Shown here in pieces: positions 8,404-16,248 of a stretch of DNA of 64,000 nucleotides. Position 1 is the first letter of the stretch, and every line of letters starts with the position of its first letter. Source of the stretch: Candidatus Thorarchaeota archaeon (GTDB taxonomy: Archaea > Asgardarchaeota > Thorarchaeia > Thorarchaeales > Thorarchaeaceae); the NCBI GenBank assembly GCA_018238205.1, contig JABCTV010000002.1, forward strand, positions 21,620 through 85,619, given 5' to 3'. A program made the translations under genes and the position numbers. The notes under the pieces were generated by a model that saw nothing but the letters and a program-made list of their open reading frames with translations, did not search any database and had not been told where the DNA came from.

Positions 8404-9867
8404 ATGAAAGAAAAAGAATTGAAAAAGATGAAGATAGCTTCAGCAATTCTAGCTGTGCTGCTTTTCTTTAGTTTGTTTTTTGCATTAGCAACAGATCAAG
8501 CTACAGCAACAACCCCCGAAATCGACATTATCGTTGATGAAGGGAATATCACTGACCATCTTTGGTCATCTGATGGAACTAAAATAGCATATATCAAGTG
8601 TCCAGAGGGACAATTTTGGGGTGACCTCTGGATTGCGGAGTGGGACGGTAAGGAAATCAAGAATAAACAGCTGATATACACGGAAGCCGACTATAATCAT
8701 TTAGAAGACTGGCAGGGTGACTGGATTCTTTTCATGATACGTGGAGAAGATAGTACACCTGATGAATACTATGGTCGTAATGAATTGTGGAAAATCCGGG
8801 ATGATGGGAGTGATCTTACTCAGATTACATTCACTTATACTAATGGAATAAAATATACAGAAAACGGGTATTACTATTACAGAGGTTCTGTTGGGTGGGG
8901 TAGATTCATTCCCGGAACAGAACTTGTGTATTTTTCAGCTCATAATGGCAATGGATGGTATAGACCATATACTTGTAATAATGACGGTACTGACCAGTGG
9001 AATTATGTCAGTGCTTCAGATCATCCGTATTCATTTACCATCGGTATGTCACCAACTGGTAACAAACTTGTATGGGGTAACGCTTGGTATTGGAATGCAC
9101 CCACTGAAGCTCTAATGGTATGTAATCCAGATGGTACAGAGAGAGAAATGATTAAGTCATTCGACAAACGTACTTTCCCGCTAGTACTAGCAGACGGGAA
9201 TACAGTCGTTTATAGCTGGTATGACGGTGACATACATGCAATTGACATGGATGGAAGCAATGACAGGATGATCCTTAACGATGAATATTTCAACCATTGG
9301 GAGAACTATCATCCTGTTGATGGACAGTCACTGTTAATGACAAGCGACCGGGTAGATGGAAATAAGCACATTTTCAAGATAAACATAGACGGTACTGAAA
9401 TCATTCAACTTACAGACGGCTTATGTAATGATGATCGTGCAAGTTATTCCCAAAATGCTCATGAGATTCTGTACAGACGAATGCCTCTTGAATCCGAACC
9501 ATATCAACTTGTCATTAAAAGAATCGTTAAACTCATTGAAATTGACATCAAACCTTGTAGCTTGCCCAACCCTATCAACCTCAAATCCAAAGGAAAAATC
9601 ACAGTGGCGATACTGACTACTGATGATTTTGATGCTTCAACTGTTGACCCTGTTACGATAGAATTTGCAGGAGCTAGTCCACTAAAATGGCATCTCTCAG
9701 ATGTGGACCTTGATGGTGACATAGATCTTGTCCTACACTTCAAGACACAAGAACTCGAGCTGACAAATGACAGTATTGAAGCAACCTTGACTGGAGAAAC
9801 ATTTGATTCTAAACAAATCATAGGAACCGACTCAGTTAGAATAGTTCCCCTGAAAATTTGCAAATAA
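8404..9867 (+). CDS. Secreted TolB-like beta-propeller protein with C-terminal accessory domain
   Basis: A 487-residue protein with an N-terminal signal peptide (hydrophobic residues about 10-30, then ATATTPEI). Residues about 35-380 contain repeated propeller blades with W/Y-S-DG-x-(K/R)-I-A/L-Y patterns (HLWSSDGTKIAYIK, IWKIRDDGSDLTQIT-like, FKINIDGTEIIQLTDG), as in TolB/DPP-IV propellers. Residues about 385-487 match a domain common at the ends of secreted archaeal and bacterial proteins: EIDIKPCSLPNPINLKSKGK, then VAILTTDDFDASTVDP, then DVDLDGDIDLVLHF. No peptidase domain is present, so a binding role is more likely. GGAGAG lies about eight bases before the ATG. It is the only gene of the first cassette. 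Confidence 0.8.
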   Translation: MKEKELKKMKIASAILAVLLFFSLFFALATDQATATTPEIDIIVDEGNITDHLWSSDGTKIAYIKCPEGQFWGDLWIAEWDGKEIKNKQLIYTEADYNHLEDWQGDWILFMIRGEDSTPDEYYGRNELWKIRDDGSDLTQITFTYTNGIKYTENGYYYYRGSVGWGRFIPGTELVYFSAHNGNGWYRPYTCNNDGTDQWNYVSASDHPYSFTIGMSPTGNKLVWGNAWYWNAPTEALMVCNPDGTEREMIKSFDKRTFPLVLADGNTVVYSWYDGDIHAIDMDGSNDRMILNDEYFNHWENYHPVDGQSLLMTSDRVDGNKHIFKINIDGTEIIQLTDGLCNDDRASYSQNAHEILYRRMPLESEPYQLVIKRIVKLIEIDIKPCSLPNPINLKSKGKITVAILTTDDFDASTVDPVTIEFAGASPLKWHLSDVDLDGDIDLVLHFKTQELELTNDSIEATLTGETFDSKQIIGTDSVRIVPLKICK

Positions 9868-9902
9868 TGACAGAGGAATCTAAATCAATTGATACTATTA
9901 TT

Positions 9903-9929
9903 GAGGGGTCTTACGCCCCTCATATTTTT
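9903..9929 (+). terminator. Hairpin with T-run after the propeller gene
   Basis: GAGGGG (9903-9908) pairs with CCCCTC (9916-9921) around a seven-base loop and is followed by CATATTTTTC. It precedes the first tRNA-end repeat by about 20 bases. Confidence 0.55.
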
Positions 9930-9946
9930 CTTACAGATTAGAATAG

Positions 9947-9969
9947 TTCAAATCCCTCCTGGCCCGCCA
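9947..9969 (+). repeat. tRNA-Lys 3'-end repeat, copy 1
   Basis: A 23-base copy of the tRNA 3' end without the T-loop intron, running from TTCAAATC to CCTGGCCCGCCA. It differs from the spliced tRNA sequence at one position (CCCTCC instead of CCCACC). No matching 5' tRNA half lies upstream, so it is not a gene in itself. It marks the right edge of the cassette with the propeller gene. Confidence 0.85.
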
Positions 9970-10039
9970 TCATACAAAAACTTGCTTCAATCCAATTTTC
10001 TATTAATATTCAAATCTGTAGTTTATATGGTAATTCAAA

Positions 10040-10897
10040 ATGAGTAGAGCACTCAAGACTGATACGGGAGAGATTCGCTTCATCTGGAAACTTGGAATTA
10101 CTCTCATTCTGATTCTTATGCTAATTGTCATTAGTAGACTCAGTCTGATATTTACAGTTCAGCAAATCCTCATTTTGCAAGGGACCCCATCATCTGTTGC
10201 TTTTCAAAATGCACAAATCTTTGTTGCTGAATCAGCTGAGGGGCAAGCCATTGCGAGTTCTCTCGACTTTCTCTTGATGTTCTTACTTGTTATCTTACTA
10301 GTCACCCGCTTCGAGAAACGTGAGTTTTACTTAGCGAATATTGGTTTGGATATACAGCGTAATACCTTGACATTCTTGCTACTGGGATTAGTCATTGGAT
10401 GTGGTCTCTTTCTTGGATCTGTGATGTTTGGAGTTCTTTTTAGCACTGTAGAGTTCCCGATTTTCTCTGATCTTACCCAATGGGCAGTCTCTAGCACATT
10501 AGTGGCTTCAATGATCTTCTTTACTTTGAACAGTTTTTGGCAGGAAGTTATATTTCGGGGATATTTGCAGACCCGTGCAGTTGAAAGATACGGTCAAATG
10601 CTCGGTATTGTGGGAATTACAGCAATCTTTGTTCTTTTTCATGGACTAGTTCAATCTCTTACACTTGTAGGAATTATCTCAGGCATGCTGTTGTTCATTT
10701 TCATTGGACTGCTTTATGAAAAAACTAGATCACTCTTCTTTGTGGGTGTGATTCATGCTGTTCTTAATTTCCTAAAGGTTCAACTTGATATCACGTTTCA
10801 TGGATTAGAAGCTGTCGTCACATATGGTATTGCACTTCTACTATTGATTCTAGTGATATACAAAACTGAGAAGGTACCATCAACTAACTTTCAATAG
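10040..10897 (+). CDS. CPBP-family intramembrane metalloprotease
   Basis: A 285-residue protein with about seven or eight hydrophobic segments. The CPBP (Abi/Rce1-like) motifs are present: QEVIFRG at 168-174 (normally EExxxR, here the first Glu is Gln), FxxxH as FVLFH ending at His201, and a late HAVLN motif near 247-251. Bacterial and archaeal members cleave prenylated or other membrane peptides, or mature bacteriocins; the substrate here is unknown. It is the only gene of the second cassette, 70 bases after the first tRNA-end repeat and 19 before the next. The substitution in the first motif could reduce activity, though the second Glu and the Arg are kept. Confidence 0.85.
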   Translation: MSRALKTDTGEIRFIWKLGITLILILMLIVISRLSLIFTVQQILILQGTPSSVAFQNAQIFVAESAEGQAIASSLDFLLMFLLVILLVTRFEKREFYLANIGLDIQRNTLTFLLLGLVIGCGLFLGSVMFGVLFSTVEFPIFSDLTQWAVSSTLVASMIFFTLNSFWQEVIFRGYLQTRAVERYGQMLGIVGITAIFVLFHGLVQSLTLVGIISGMLLFIFIGLLYEKTRSLFFVGVIHAVLNFLKVQLDITFHGLEAVVTYGIALLLLILVIYKTEKVPSTNFQ

Positions 10898-10916
10898 ATT
10901 CTACTGTAAGAATATT

Positions 10917-10939
10917 TTCAAATCCATCCTGGCCCGCCA
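10917..10939 (+). repeat. tRNA-Lys 3'-end repeat, copy 2
   Basis: A 23-base copy of the tRNA 3' end from TTCAAATC to CCTGGCCCGCCA, reading CCATCC where copy 1 has CCCTCC. It differs from the spliced tRNA at two positions and from copy 1 at one. It begins 19 bases after the CPBP stop codon and ends the second cassette. Confidence 0.85.
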
Positions 10940-10960
10940 TCTACTTCTTAATACACGAAA

Positions 10961-11929
10961 TTATTTGGATAATTTATCGAGTCTTGAAATTCTTTCTTCA
11001 GCCTCAGCCATCATTCTATCCAATAATTCCTGAACAGAGGGAATATCTTTGATTAAGCCTACACCTTGACCGCAACTTACAACCCCCACGTCAATATCTC
11101 CTTCCCTGTACATCTTTTCTGCTTTATCTCCAGAGGCAGCTTGAATGAGAATGAATAGTGGTGATTTTTGATTCTCTAGTTCAAGTACGTGCTGTGCTGC
11201 TTTATTGTTCCATAGTCTGTGGGTATTACCAACAGAACGCAAAGCCAGAGTTGTATCGGTTTCTGCTGCGTTAACAAATGCCTGTTTGAGATTGTCATGT
11301 ATGGGACATTCCTTTGTAGCCATCATTCTTGTACCCATAATTACTCCTTCAGCACCCAGGGCCAAGATTGCAGCAATACCTCTGCCATCTGTTATTCCAC
11401 CTCCAGCAATTACGGGAACATCTAGAGCATCAACTACGGATGGAGTCATTACCATCGTTCCTATATCTAGAGTACCAGTAGCTCCACCATTTTCATATCC
11501 AACTACAGTTACCATATCCGCCCCCAGGGATGCTCCTTTTATCGCATATCTTACTCCCGCACATTTGTGAATCCAGATGACATCTTTGAATTTTGGCACC
11601 AAATCCTCTGGGGCTTTGTGACCACTTGTTTCAATGATTTTTACACCCTCGGCTAATGTAGCATCCACATAATCTTCTAGCTTGTCTTGAGGCATCAAAG
11701 CGGGGAACAAATTGATATTAACTGCAAATGGTTGATTTGTAAGAGATTGCGTTTTCTTGATTGCATCGCGCAGTTCATCAGGTGATTTGTAATTTGCACT
11801 GGCTAACACAGCACAGGCACCAGCATTACTAACTGCCGCGACAAATTCAGGATTAGAAATTCTTGCCATGGCCCCTGCTATAATCGGATATTTACATTCC
11901 AACATCTCAGTTACTTTTGTCTTTATCAT
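10961..11929 (-). CDS. Nitronate monooxygenase/2-nitropropane dioxygenase-like flavoenzyme
   Basis: A 322-residue TIM-barrel FMN protein. Landmarks are YPIIAGAMARISNPEFVAAVSNAGACAVLA at the N-terminus, AVNINLFP in the middle, and the FMN phosphate-binding stretch around VIAGGGITDGRGIAAILALGAEGVIMGTR. Relatives oxidise nitronates, or act as enoyl-ACP reductase (FabK), so the true substrate is uncertain. An archaeal role in detoxification is a guess. It is the only gene of the third cassette, transcribed against the direction of the array. Confidence 0.85.
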   Translation of the reverse strand: MIKTKVTEMLECKYPIIAGAMARISNPEFVAAVSNAGACAVLASANYKSPDELRDAIKKTQSLTNQPFAVNINLFPALMPQDKLEDYVDATLAEGVKIIETSGHKAPEDLVPKFKDVIWIHKCAGVRYAIKGASLGADMVTVVGYENGGATGTLDIGTMVMTPSVVDALDVPVIAGGGITDGRGIAAILALGAEGVIMGTRMMATKECPIHDNLKQAFVNAAETDTTLALRSVGNTHRLWNNKAAQHVLELENQKSPLFILIQAASGDKAEKMYREGDIDVGVVSCGQGVGLIKDIPSVQELLDRMMAEAEERISRLDKLSK

Positions 11930-12034
11930 TTAGTTCACACACTTCTCTTAGTCATTGACCAGATTCTCACAGATAAATCTCATTATTCATCGGATGGACC
12001 AATCGCTATGATGCCTTACTGCTACGGAGAGTGA

Positions 12035-12057
12035 TTCAAATCTCTCCTGACCCGCCA
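12035..12057 (+). repeat. tRNA-Lys 3'-end repeat, copy 3
   Basis: The most diverged 23-base copy, from TTCAAATC to CCTGACCCGCCA, with three differences from the spliced tRNA. Just upstream, GGAGAG (12026-12031) could pair with CTCTCC (12041-12046) across TGATTCAAAT, so part of the 5' T-stem strand may survive with a three-base insertion. It is the right end of the array; no further copy is seen downstream. Confidence 0.8.
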
Positions 12058-12140
12058 TTCTGATTCTATTATATTTCGATATGGGATTATAACCATGAAT
12101 TATGATAATCGATTAGAATAATGATCTCTCCTATTTGGTG

Positions 12141-12422
12141 ATGCAATTGGAAAAGTATGTAACTCCGTTAAATCCAGAAGATTCTCTTCTTCCAGTGACT
12201 TTCCTTGATGGGATTACCTCTAGAGAAACTCCTGTTCCAACTCTATACGCAATACGATTCTTCTGTAGAGAGTTAGAAACAACACTTGATACCTTGTTAC
12301 AAAGTCAAGAATTACAGGAGCTTCTTAGCAATAGGACTGAGGAAAAGGAAGAGATCCATGAATCCCTTCAAAGAGTCTTGCATCGATTTCAAGAGTTTCT
12401 CATGGTGGATGCTCGTCGATAG
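12141..12422 (+). CDS. Small hypothetical protein
   Basis: A 93-residue soluble, acidic protein not assigned to a family. The C-terminal half is predicted helical, with heptad-like leucines and many Glu/Lys residues (LLSNRTEEKEEIHESLQR). TTG, GTG and ATG follow one another at the start; ATG at 12141 is taken, though the weak GGTGATG context would also fit GTG. There is no overlapping gene on either strand. It lies just outside the cassette array, about 80 bases after the last repeat, and 140 bases before the secreted LDI-like gene. Whether it is expressed is unknown. Confidence 0.5.
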   Translation: MQLEKYVTPLNPEDSLLPVTFLDGITSRETPVPTLYAIRFFCRELETTLDTLLQSQELQELLSNRTEEKEEIHESLQRVLHRFQEFLMVDARR

Positions 12423-12565
12423 TATCTCCAATCACAACTCCGTTATTTCTTCTCTGTACTTGGCAGTTAATATTCTAGTATTATGTAAACTATTTATGGT
12501 ACGAGTGCAACCCCTTCCAAACTCTATAATCCCCTACTGCTTTAGAATTCACGATGTGAGCCTCG

Positions 12566-14203
12566 ATGTCCAAAATACTCAAACATAACAAGTTTCTTCT
12601 CAGTGCTATTGTGATTACCATTGTTCTTTCAGGAATGACCTTTGGAAACATACCTGCACCCACTGTACCCCAAGGCACTCAGATAGTAAATGGTGACACC
12701 TACAACTTTGCAGATTATAATTCATTGACACATGAACAGATAGCACTATACAACTACTTGTCCTCTATCGTTCTTGATGAGCCCGTGAATTCATTTGACA
12801 ATTGGTCCGCGGACCAATATTGGGGATACCTTCACTATATGTTGGCCTTCACCCAGTATGTGTTTTCAACAGTCTTTGAAACCACTCCTGGTTACAGGAC
12901 AGCTCACTATGAAGACCCAGCACATCAACTGATTAAGAAAATGAACACCACATCGGGAGAGTTTGGGAATGAATCAATAGAGTACATCGAATGGATTTAT
13001 CGCGGTTTTGAAGTATACCACTGGCCAAATGCAACGGATCCTACTGATTTGTACATGGGTGATTATCGAGGACCTACGAATATTATGTGGACTGGTCATT
13101 ACGCACTGATGGAGGCATTGTATGAACGCAGCTTCAACACTGGGGAATTCATTGACGAAATTACATGGTTCATAGAGGACTGGAACAACTCTCTTACAAC
13201 AGATGGTTACGGTAACCCACAAGAGGGAGGAATTTGGGAAACAGGCCTTATTCCATGTGAACCTTACATAGTCTTCTCTCAATGTAACAGTATCTCAATA
13301 TTCTGTACTGAACTCTATGACAACATATATGGAACTCAGTGGATGGAATCTGGTCTATGGGATTATGGTCTCAATTTTATCAATACTGAAATGCATGATT
13401 ACTATGGTCTCTTTATTGATGGATACTTTGTTCAACAACCAATTGGTGCTACTATCTCAACAGTAGCTCCTGAAGTAGTTCCAAACCCTGCAGTTGATAT
13501 CCATTCCACAGATGGTAGACCTAAGGATAATGCATATGGTACTGCATGGGCTTTGACCTTCTTAGAGTATACACAACCCGAGCTCTCAATTGCTGATTAT
13601 GACCCCTTCATGGAGGGCTATGGTGTAGATGTTTCCGCAGATATGATGTACACGGTAGGGTCTCTCAACAATATTGGTAATTTTGGTGATGTTGATGGCA
13701 TGCTTGGGACTTTCTTCGCAAGCGTTCTAGCTAATCAGAGAGGAGACTACGTAACACGTGATCGTCTTCAAAATTTCCTGACTGGGGCATACAACCAAGT
13801 TTGGTCTGCTGATGGTAGAGAAATGTACTATGACACCTCCGCTCTACTCAATTTCCTTAAACCTGTCACTGCTGGATTCAAAATCTGGTCAACTGTCCCT
13901 GTTACCATGCGTGATTTAGGTGATGCTAGACCAGCTGGGTTCTGGGATTGGCCATACATATCAGCAGCTGATGATGATAGTATCTGGGTGTATCAGGCTG
14001 AATGGGATCCAGTAAATGAAGGATTTATTCTCAACATCAAAGTGGATGAAACAGCGACACTCACTTTCAGTAACTTTGACTCGACTCCTACAGCATATTC
14101 TGGAGGTTTAGCAATTGGAGATTTTGTAGCATCTGGCGCTGATTACATATTGACCCTTACACCAGGTTCGTATAACATTGTAATCACTCAAGGAGGTAGT
14201 TAA
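12566..14203 (+). CDS. Secreted linalool dehydratase/isomerase-like protein
   Basis: A 545-residue protein with an N-terminal signal or anchor helix (residues about 8-27) and then an alpha/alpha-barrel region. It resembles the linalool dehydratase/isomerase fold: WTGHYALMEALYERSF around His178, the IPCEPYIVFSQCN motif with Cys231 and Cys240, and WALTFLEY. In the known enzyme an active-site His and two cysteines nine residues apart act on the terpene alcohol; the same nine-residue spacing is present here. About 80 C-terminal residues form a beta-rich extra domain. A TATA-like box lies near 12489. Its stop codon touches the start of the next membrane gene. The substrate is unknown, so linalool is not claimed. 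Confidence 0.7.
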   Translation: MSKILKHNKFLLSAIVITIVLSGMTFGNIPAPTVPQGTQIVNGDTYNFADYNSLTHEQIALYNYLSSIVLDEPVNSFDNWSADQYWGYLHYMLAFTQYVFSTVFETTPGYRTAHYEDPAHQLIKKMNTTSGEFGNESIEYIEWIYRGFEVYHWPNATDPTDLYMGDYRGPTNIMWTGHYALMEALYERSFNTGEFIDEITWFIEDWNNSLTTDGYGNPQEGGIWETGLIPCEPYIVFSQCNSISIFCTELYDNIYGTQWMESGLWDYGLNFINTEMHDYYGLFIDGYFVQQPIGATISTVAPEVVPNPAVDIHSTDGRPKDNAYGTAWALTFLEYTQPELSIADYDPFMEGYGVDVSADMMYTVGSLNNIGNFGDVDGMLGTFFASVLANQRGDYVTRDRLQNFLTGAYNQVWSADGREMYYDTSALLNFLKPVTAGFKIWSTVPVTMRDLGDARPAGFWDWPYISAADDDSIWVYQAEWDPVNEGFILNIKVDETATLTFSNFDSTPTAYSGGLAIGDFVASGADYILTLTPGSYNIVITQGGS

Positions 14204-14809
14204 ATGGCTTCTGAAGACATTACTATCTCCCCAGAATCAGAGAAATCCATACTTGACCGATTATATCTCCAGAACGTCCGAGAGATACTCCTAACAATCA
14301 TTTGCATTGCTTTGGGCATTAGTTTCTTTCTTGGTTTTTCCCTTATTCAAATGCCTTACATCATGATTTCGTTCTTTGCATTAGGACTTGCACCAGCATA
14401 TGCAATAATCGCAGTAACTGGTGCTATCAGAGGACCATTTGCAGGATTTATAGTTGGAGCGCTAGGGAAACTATTCACCGATCTGTTTCTTTATGGTATG
14501 ATTCCACTCATGGGTCTACCATACCTTGCTTATGGAGTGCTGGGTCTAATCGTAGGCTTAGCCACCTATGATTTCACAGAGGGAAGATCGCTAGCTAAGA
14601 TGTCAATACTCTCGATGGTAGGTCTTGCATTCACATTGATGTTAGTCGTAGTTATTGGACTACTGTTGGGTGATGTAGCAATACTAGTTGGGATTGCATT
14701 CATTTTGTTACCTCAACTGACCTTGGGACTTCCTTCAGTATTTCTCCTTACACCAATCTTTGCTAGAGTATGGTATATCCTAAAGGAGAATGTTCCTCTT
14801 CCTATTTAG
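14204..14809 (+). CDS. ECF-transporter S-component-like membrane protein
   Basis: A 201-residue protein with five or six hydrophobic helices. The segment APAYAIIAVTGAIRGPFAGF continues into a GALGKLFTDLF stretch and resembles the substrate-binding S component of energy-coupling-factor importers, a family that takes up vitamins and other small molecules. Its ATG directly follows the stop of the LDI-like gene, and the ribosome-binding site GGAGGT lies inside that gene's end, so the two are translationally coupled. No ECF ATPase or T component is nearby, so it would have to share a module encoded elsewhere. The ligand is unknown. Confidence 0.65.
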   Translation: MASEDITISPESEKSILDRLYLQNVREILLTIICIALGISFFLGFSLIQMPYIMISFFALGLAPAYAIIAVTGAIRGPFAGFIVGALGKLFTDLFLYGMIPLMGLPYLAYGVLGLIVGLATYDFTEGRSLAKMSILSMVGLAFTLMLVVVIGLLLGDVAILVGIAFILLPQLTLGLPSVFLLTPIFARVWYILKENVPLPI

Positions 14810-14827
14810 TCGACGAAAAGTAATTGA

Positions 14828-15256
14828 CTAATCTTGAGATCTGCAGCTTGAACAGAGGCCGCTCACCTCAAAGTTATGGCCTTGTACCTCAAAGCCTGCT
14901 CTCTGATTCAGGTTGGGTGCTATCTCTTCAAATGAAATACAATCATAGTCTTCAATTCGGCCGCATTTATTGCAGATGAGATTGATATGGAATTTGACAT
15001 CAGGATCATAACGAGTCGATCCATCTCGGAATCCCATTTCATTTACAAGTCCAATCTCTGTGAAGAGTTGAAGGTTCTTGTATACGGTTGCTAGGCTAAT
15101 TGTAGGGTCTGTCTTACTTGCGAACTTGTGAATTTCAGAAACATTTGGATGTGATCCAGCCTTCCAGAGTGCTTCATAGACCGCGATTCTCTGGGATGTT
15201 GCCCTGTGACCACTCTTTCGAATAGTTTCTGCAATCTCTTTTCTAGAGGATAACAT
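14828..15256 (-). CDS. Fur/PerR-family metal- or peroxide-responsive repressor
   Basis: A 142-residue regulator of usual Fur length. It has a winged-helix N-terminal domain (about 1-80: SGHRATSQRIAVYEALW, SLATVYKNLQLF) and a C-terminal dimer domain with two Cys pairs, CNKCGRIEDYDC and CSSC, for structural zinc. It is divergent from a peroxiredoxin gene with about 197 bases between them that hold two AT-rich palindromes. A PerR-like peroxide-sensing role is therefore the best guess, although Fur-like metal control cannot be excluded. No further gene follows in its transcription unit. Confidence 0.88.
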   Translation of the reverse strand: MLSSRKEIAETIRKSGHRATSQRIAVYEALWKAGSHPNVSEIHKFASKTDPTISLATVYKNLQLFTEIGLVNEMGFRDGSTRYDPDVKFHINLICNKCGRIEDYDCISFEEIAPNLNQRAGFEVQGHNFEVSGLCSSCRSQD

Positions 15257-15305
15257 TGTAGGTTGTTCTACTCCGTTATCTAAATAAACCTATTCCTATA
15301 TGATA

Positions 15306-15324
15306 ATTATTACTTATTAATAAT
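15306..15324. promoter_or_regulatory. Palindrome ATTATTA-N5-TAATAAT, candidate Fur/PerR site
   Basis: A perfect 7-5-7 inverted repeat, about 50 bases upstream of the repressor start. AT-rich dyads of this type are the usual targets of Fur-family proteins, so autoregulation is likely. Confidence 0.55.
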
Positions 15325-15334
15325 AAACCTTAAA

Positions 15335-15356
15335 TAGTAATGATTATCGATTACTA
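15335..15356. promoter_or_regulatory. Palindrome TAGTAAT-N8-ATTACTA, second candidate operator
   Basis: A perfect 7-8-7 inverted repeat that overlaps a TATA-like box (CTTAAATAG) about 120 bases before the peroxiredoxin start. Its position suits repression of the peroxiredoxin promoter. Confidence 0.55.
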
Positions 15357-15453
15357 TGTAGAAATCTTGGAAAGAATCATCGATTAATCTGATGATGAAG
15401 ATTAATTACCAAGAAAGCTCAATACATACCAGTTATCATGGAGATGTAACGAA

Positions 15454-16104
15454 ATGACAGAAACTCAAGTTGAGAAAAGAATGCTCCTAATTGGAGAAGA
15501 AGTACCAGACTTTGAAGCTGAAACAACTGACGGGCGAATCAAATTCAAGGATTGGGCGAAGGGAAGTTGGGTGATTTTATTCTCCCATCCCGCAGATTTT
15601 ACACCAGTCTGCACTACTGAATTCATGGCCTTTGCTGACATTTACCCCGATCTAAAAGAGAGAGGTGTGAAACTACTAGGACTAAGCATAGACAGTATCT
15701 ATTCACACATATCTTGGATTAGAACAATTAAGGAGAAACTCGGTACAGATATTCCATTCCCAATCATTGAAGACCTTAGCATGAATGTTGCTAAGAAATA
15801 TGGAATGATTCATCCATCTCAGAGTGCAACAGCTGCAGTTCGTGCAGTATTCTTCATTGATCCAGAATTCAAGCTTCGAGCATTAATCTACTACCCATTA
15901 AGCAATGGTCGTAACATGAAGGAGATCACTCGCATCATTGACGCTTTCCAAACTTCAGACAAGCATGGTGTTGCCACACCTGCTAATTGGGAGCCTGGTG
16001 ATGATGTCATTGTTCCACCTCCAAAGACCACAGCAGAAGCTGAGAAACGTCTTGCTGAGGGTTACGATTGCGCTGACTGGTTCTTCTGTAAGAAGAAACT
16101 CTAA
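15454..16104 (+). CDS. Archaeal Prx6-type peroxiredoxin
   Basis: A 216-residue thiol peroxidase with the peroxidatic motif HPADFTPVCTTEF (Cys53). Two C-terminal cysteines (Cys206 and Cys212, in DCADWFFC) have the same spacing as those of the Aeropyrum pernix enzyme, suggesting the archaeal type that uses them for resolution. It reduces peroxides with an electron donor such as thioredoxin or protein disulfide reductase. The long C-terminal extension beyond residue 170 is standard for Prx6. It is divergent from a Fur-family gene, with operators between, and is followed by a hairpin terminator. Confidence 0.93.
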   Translation: MTETQVEKRMLLIGEEVPDFEAETTDGRIKFKDWAKGSWVILFSHPADFTPVCTTEFMAFADIYPDLKERGVKLLGLSIDSIYSHISWIRTIKEKLGTDIPFPIIEDLSMNVAKKYGMIHPSQSATAAVRAVFFIDPEFKLRALIYYPLSNGRNMKEITRIIDAFQTSDKHGVATPANWEPGDDVIVPPPKTTAEAEKRLAEGYDCADWFFCKKKL

Positions 16105-16121
16105 TACAATGAGGCATGATT

Positions 16122-16168
16122 CGAGAGAGTGAGAGGGGGAGCCCCCTTCTCTCTCGTTACGATTTTTT
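16122..16168 (+). terminator. Long hairpin and T-run after the peroxiredoxin gene
   Basis: A purine-rich arm (CGAGAGAG...GGGGG) pairs with CCCCCTTCTCTCTCG around a two-base loop, with a few unpaired bases. Six T follow at 16163-16168. Confidence 0.65.
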
Positions 16169-16248
16169 AATCCATTTTTGCAATTATTGATAATAGTTAG
16201 AACACGTGTTCTAAAGATTCTGGGAGAAACTTGTGTAAGATATATGTT

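Larger units (their letters stand above)
8137..12057 (+). mobile_element. Array of three tRNA-end-delimited gene cassettes
   Basis: Behind the tRNA-Lys gene lie three segments of about 1833, 970 and 1118 bases (8137-9969, 9970-10939, 10940-12057). Each contains one complete gene and each ends in a 23-base copy of the tRNA 3' end, from T loop to CCA. This is the arrangement left when elements recombine repeatedly at a tRNA attachment site. No integrase, recombinase or other mobility gene is visible between 7000 and 12500, so the array may be a remnant or mobilised in trans. The genes are in +, + and - orientation. That these are mobile cassettes is inference from the repeats. Confidence 0.55.

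Noticed and set aside
9836-9949. A 12-base direct repeat TTAGAATAGTTC at 9836-9847 and 9938-9949
   Set aside because: One copy is inside the propeller coding sequence and the other just before the tRNA-end repeat. It is short and AT-rich; chance is the simplest explanation.
9947-12057. The three tRNA-end repeats as 3' halves of split (trans-spliced) tRNAs
   Set aside because: They begin in the T loop, far 3' of known split positions, contain no anticodon or D arm, and no matching 5' halves or complementary leaders were seen in the window.
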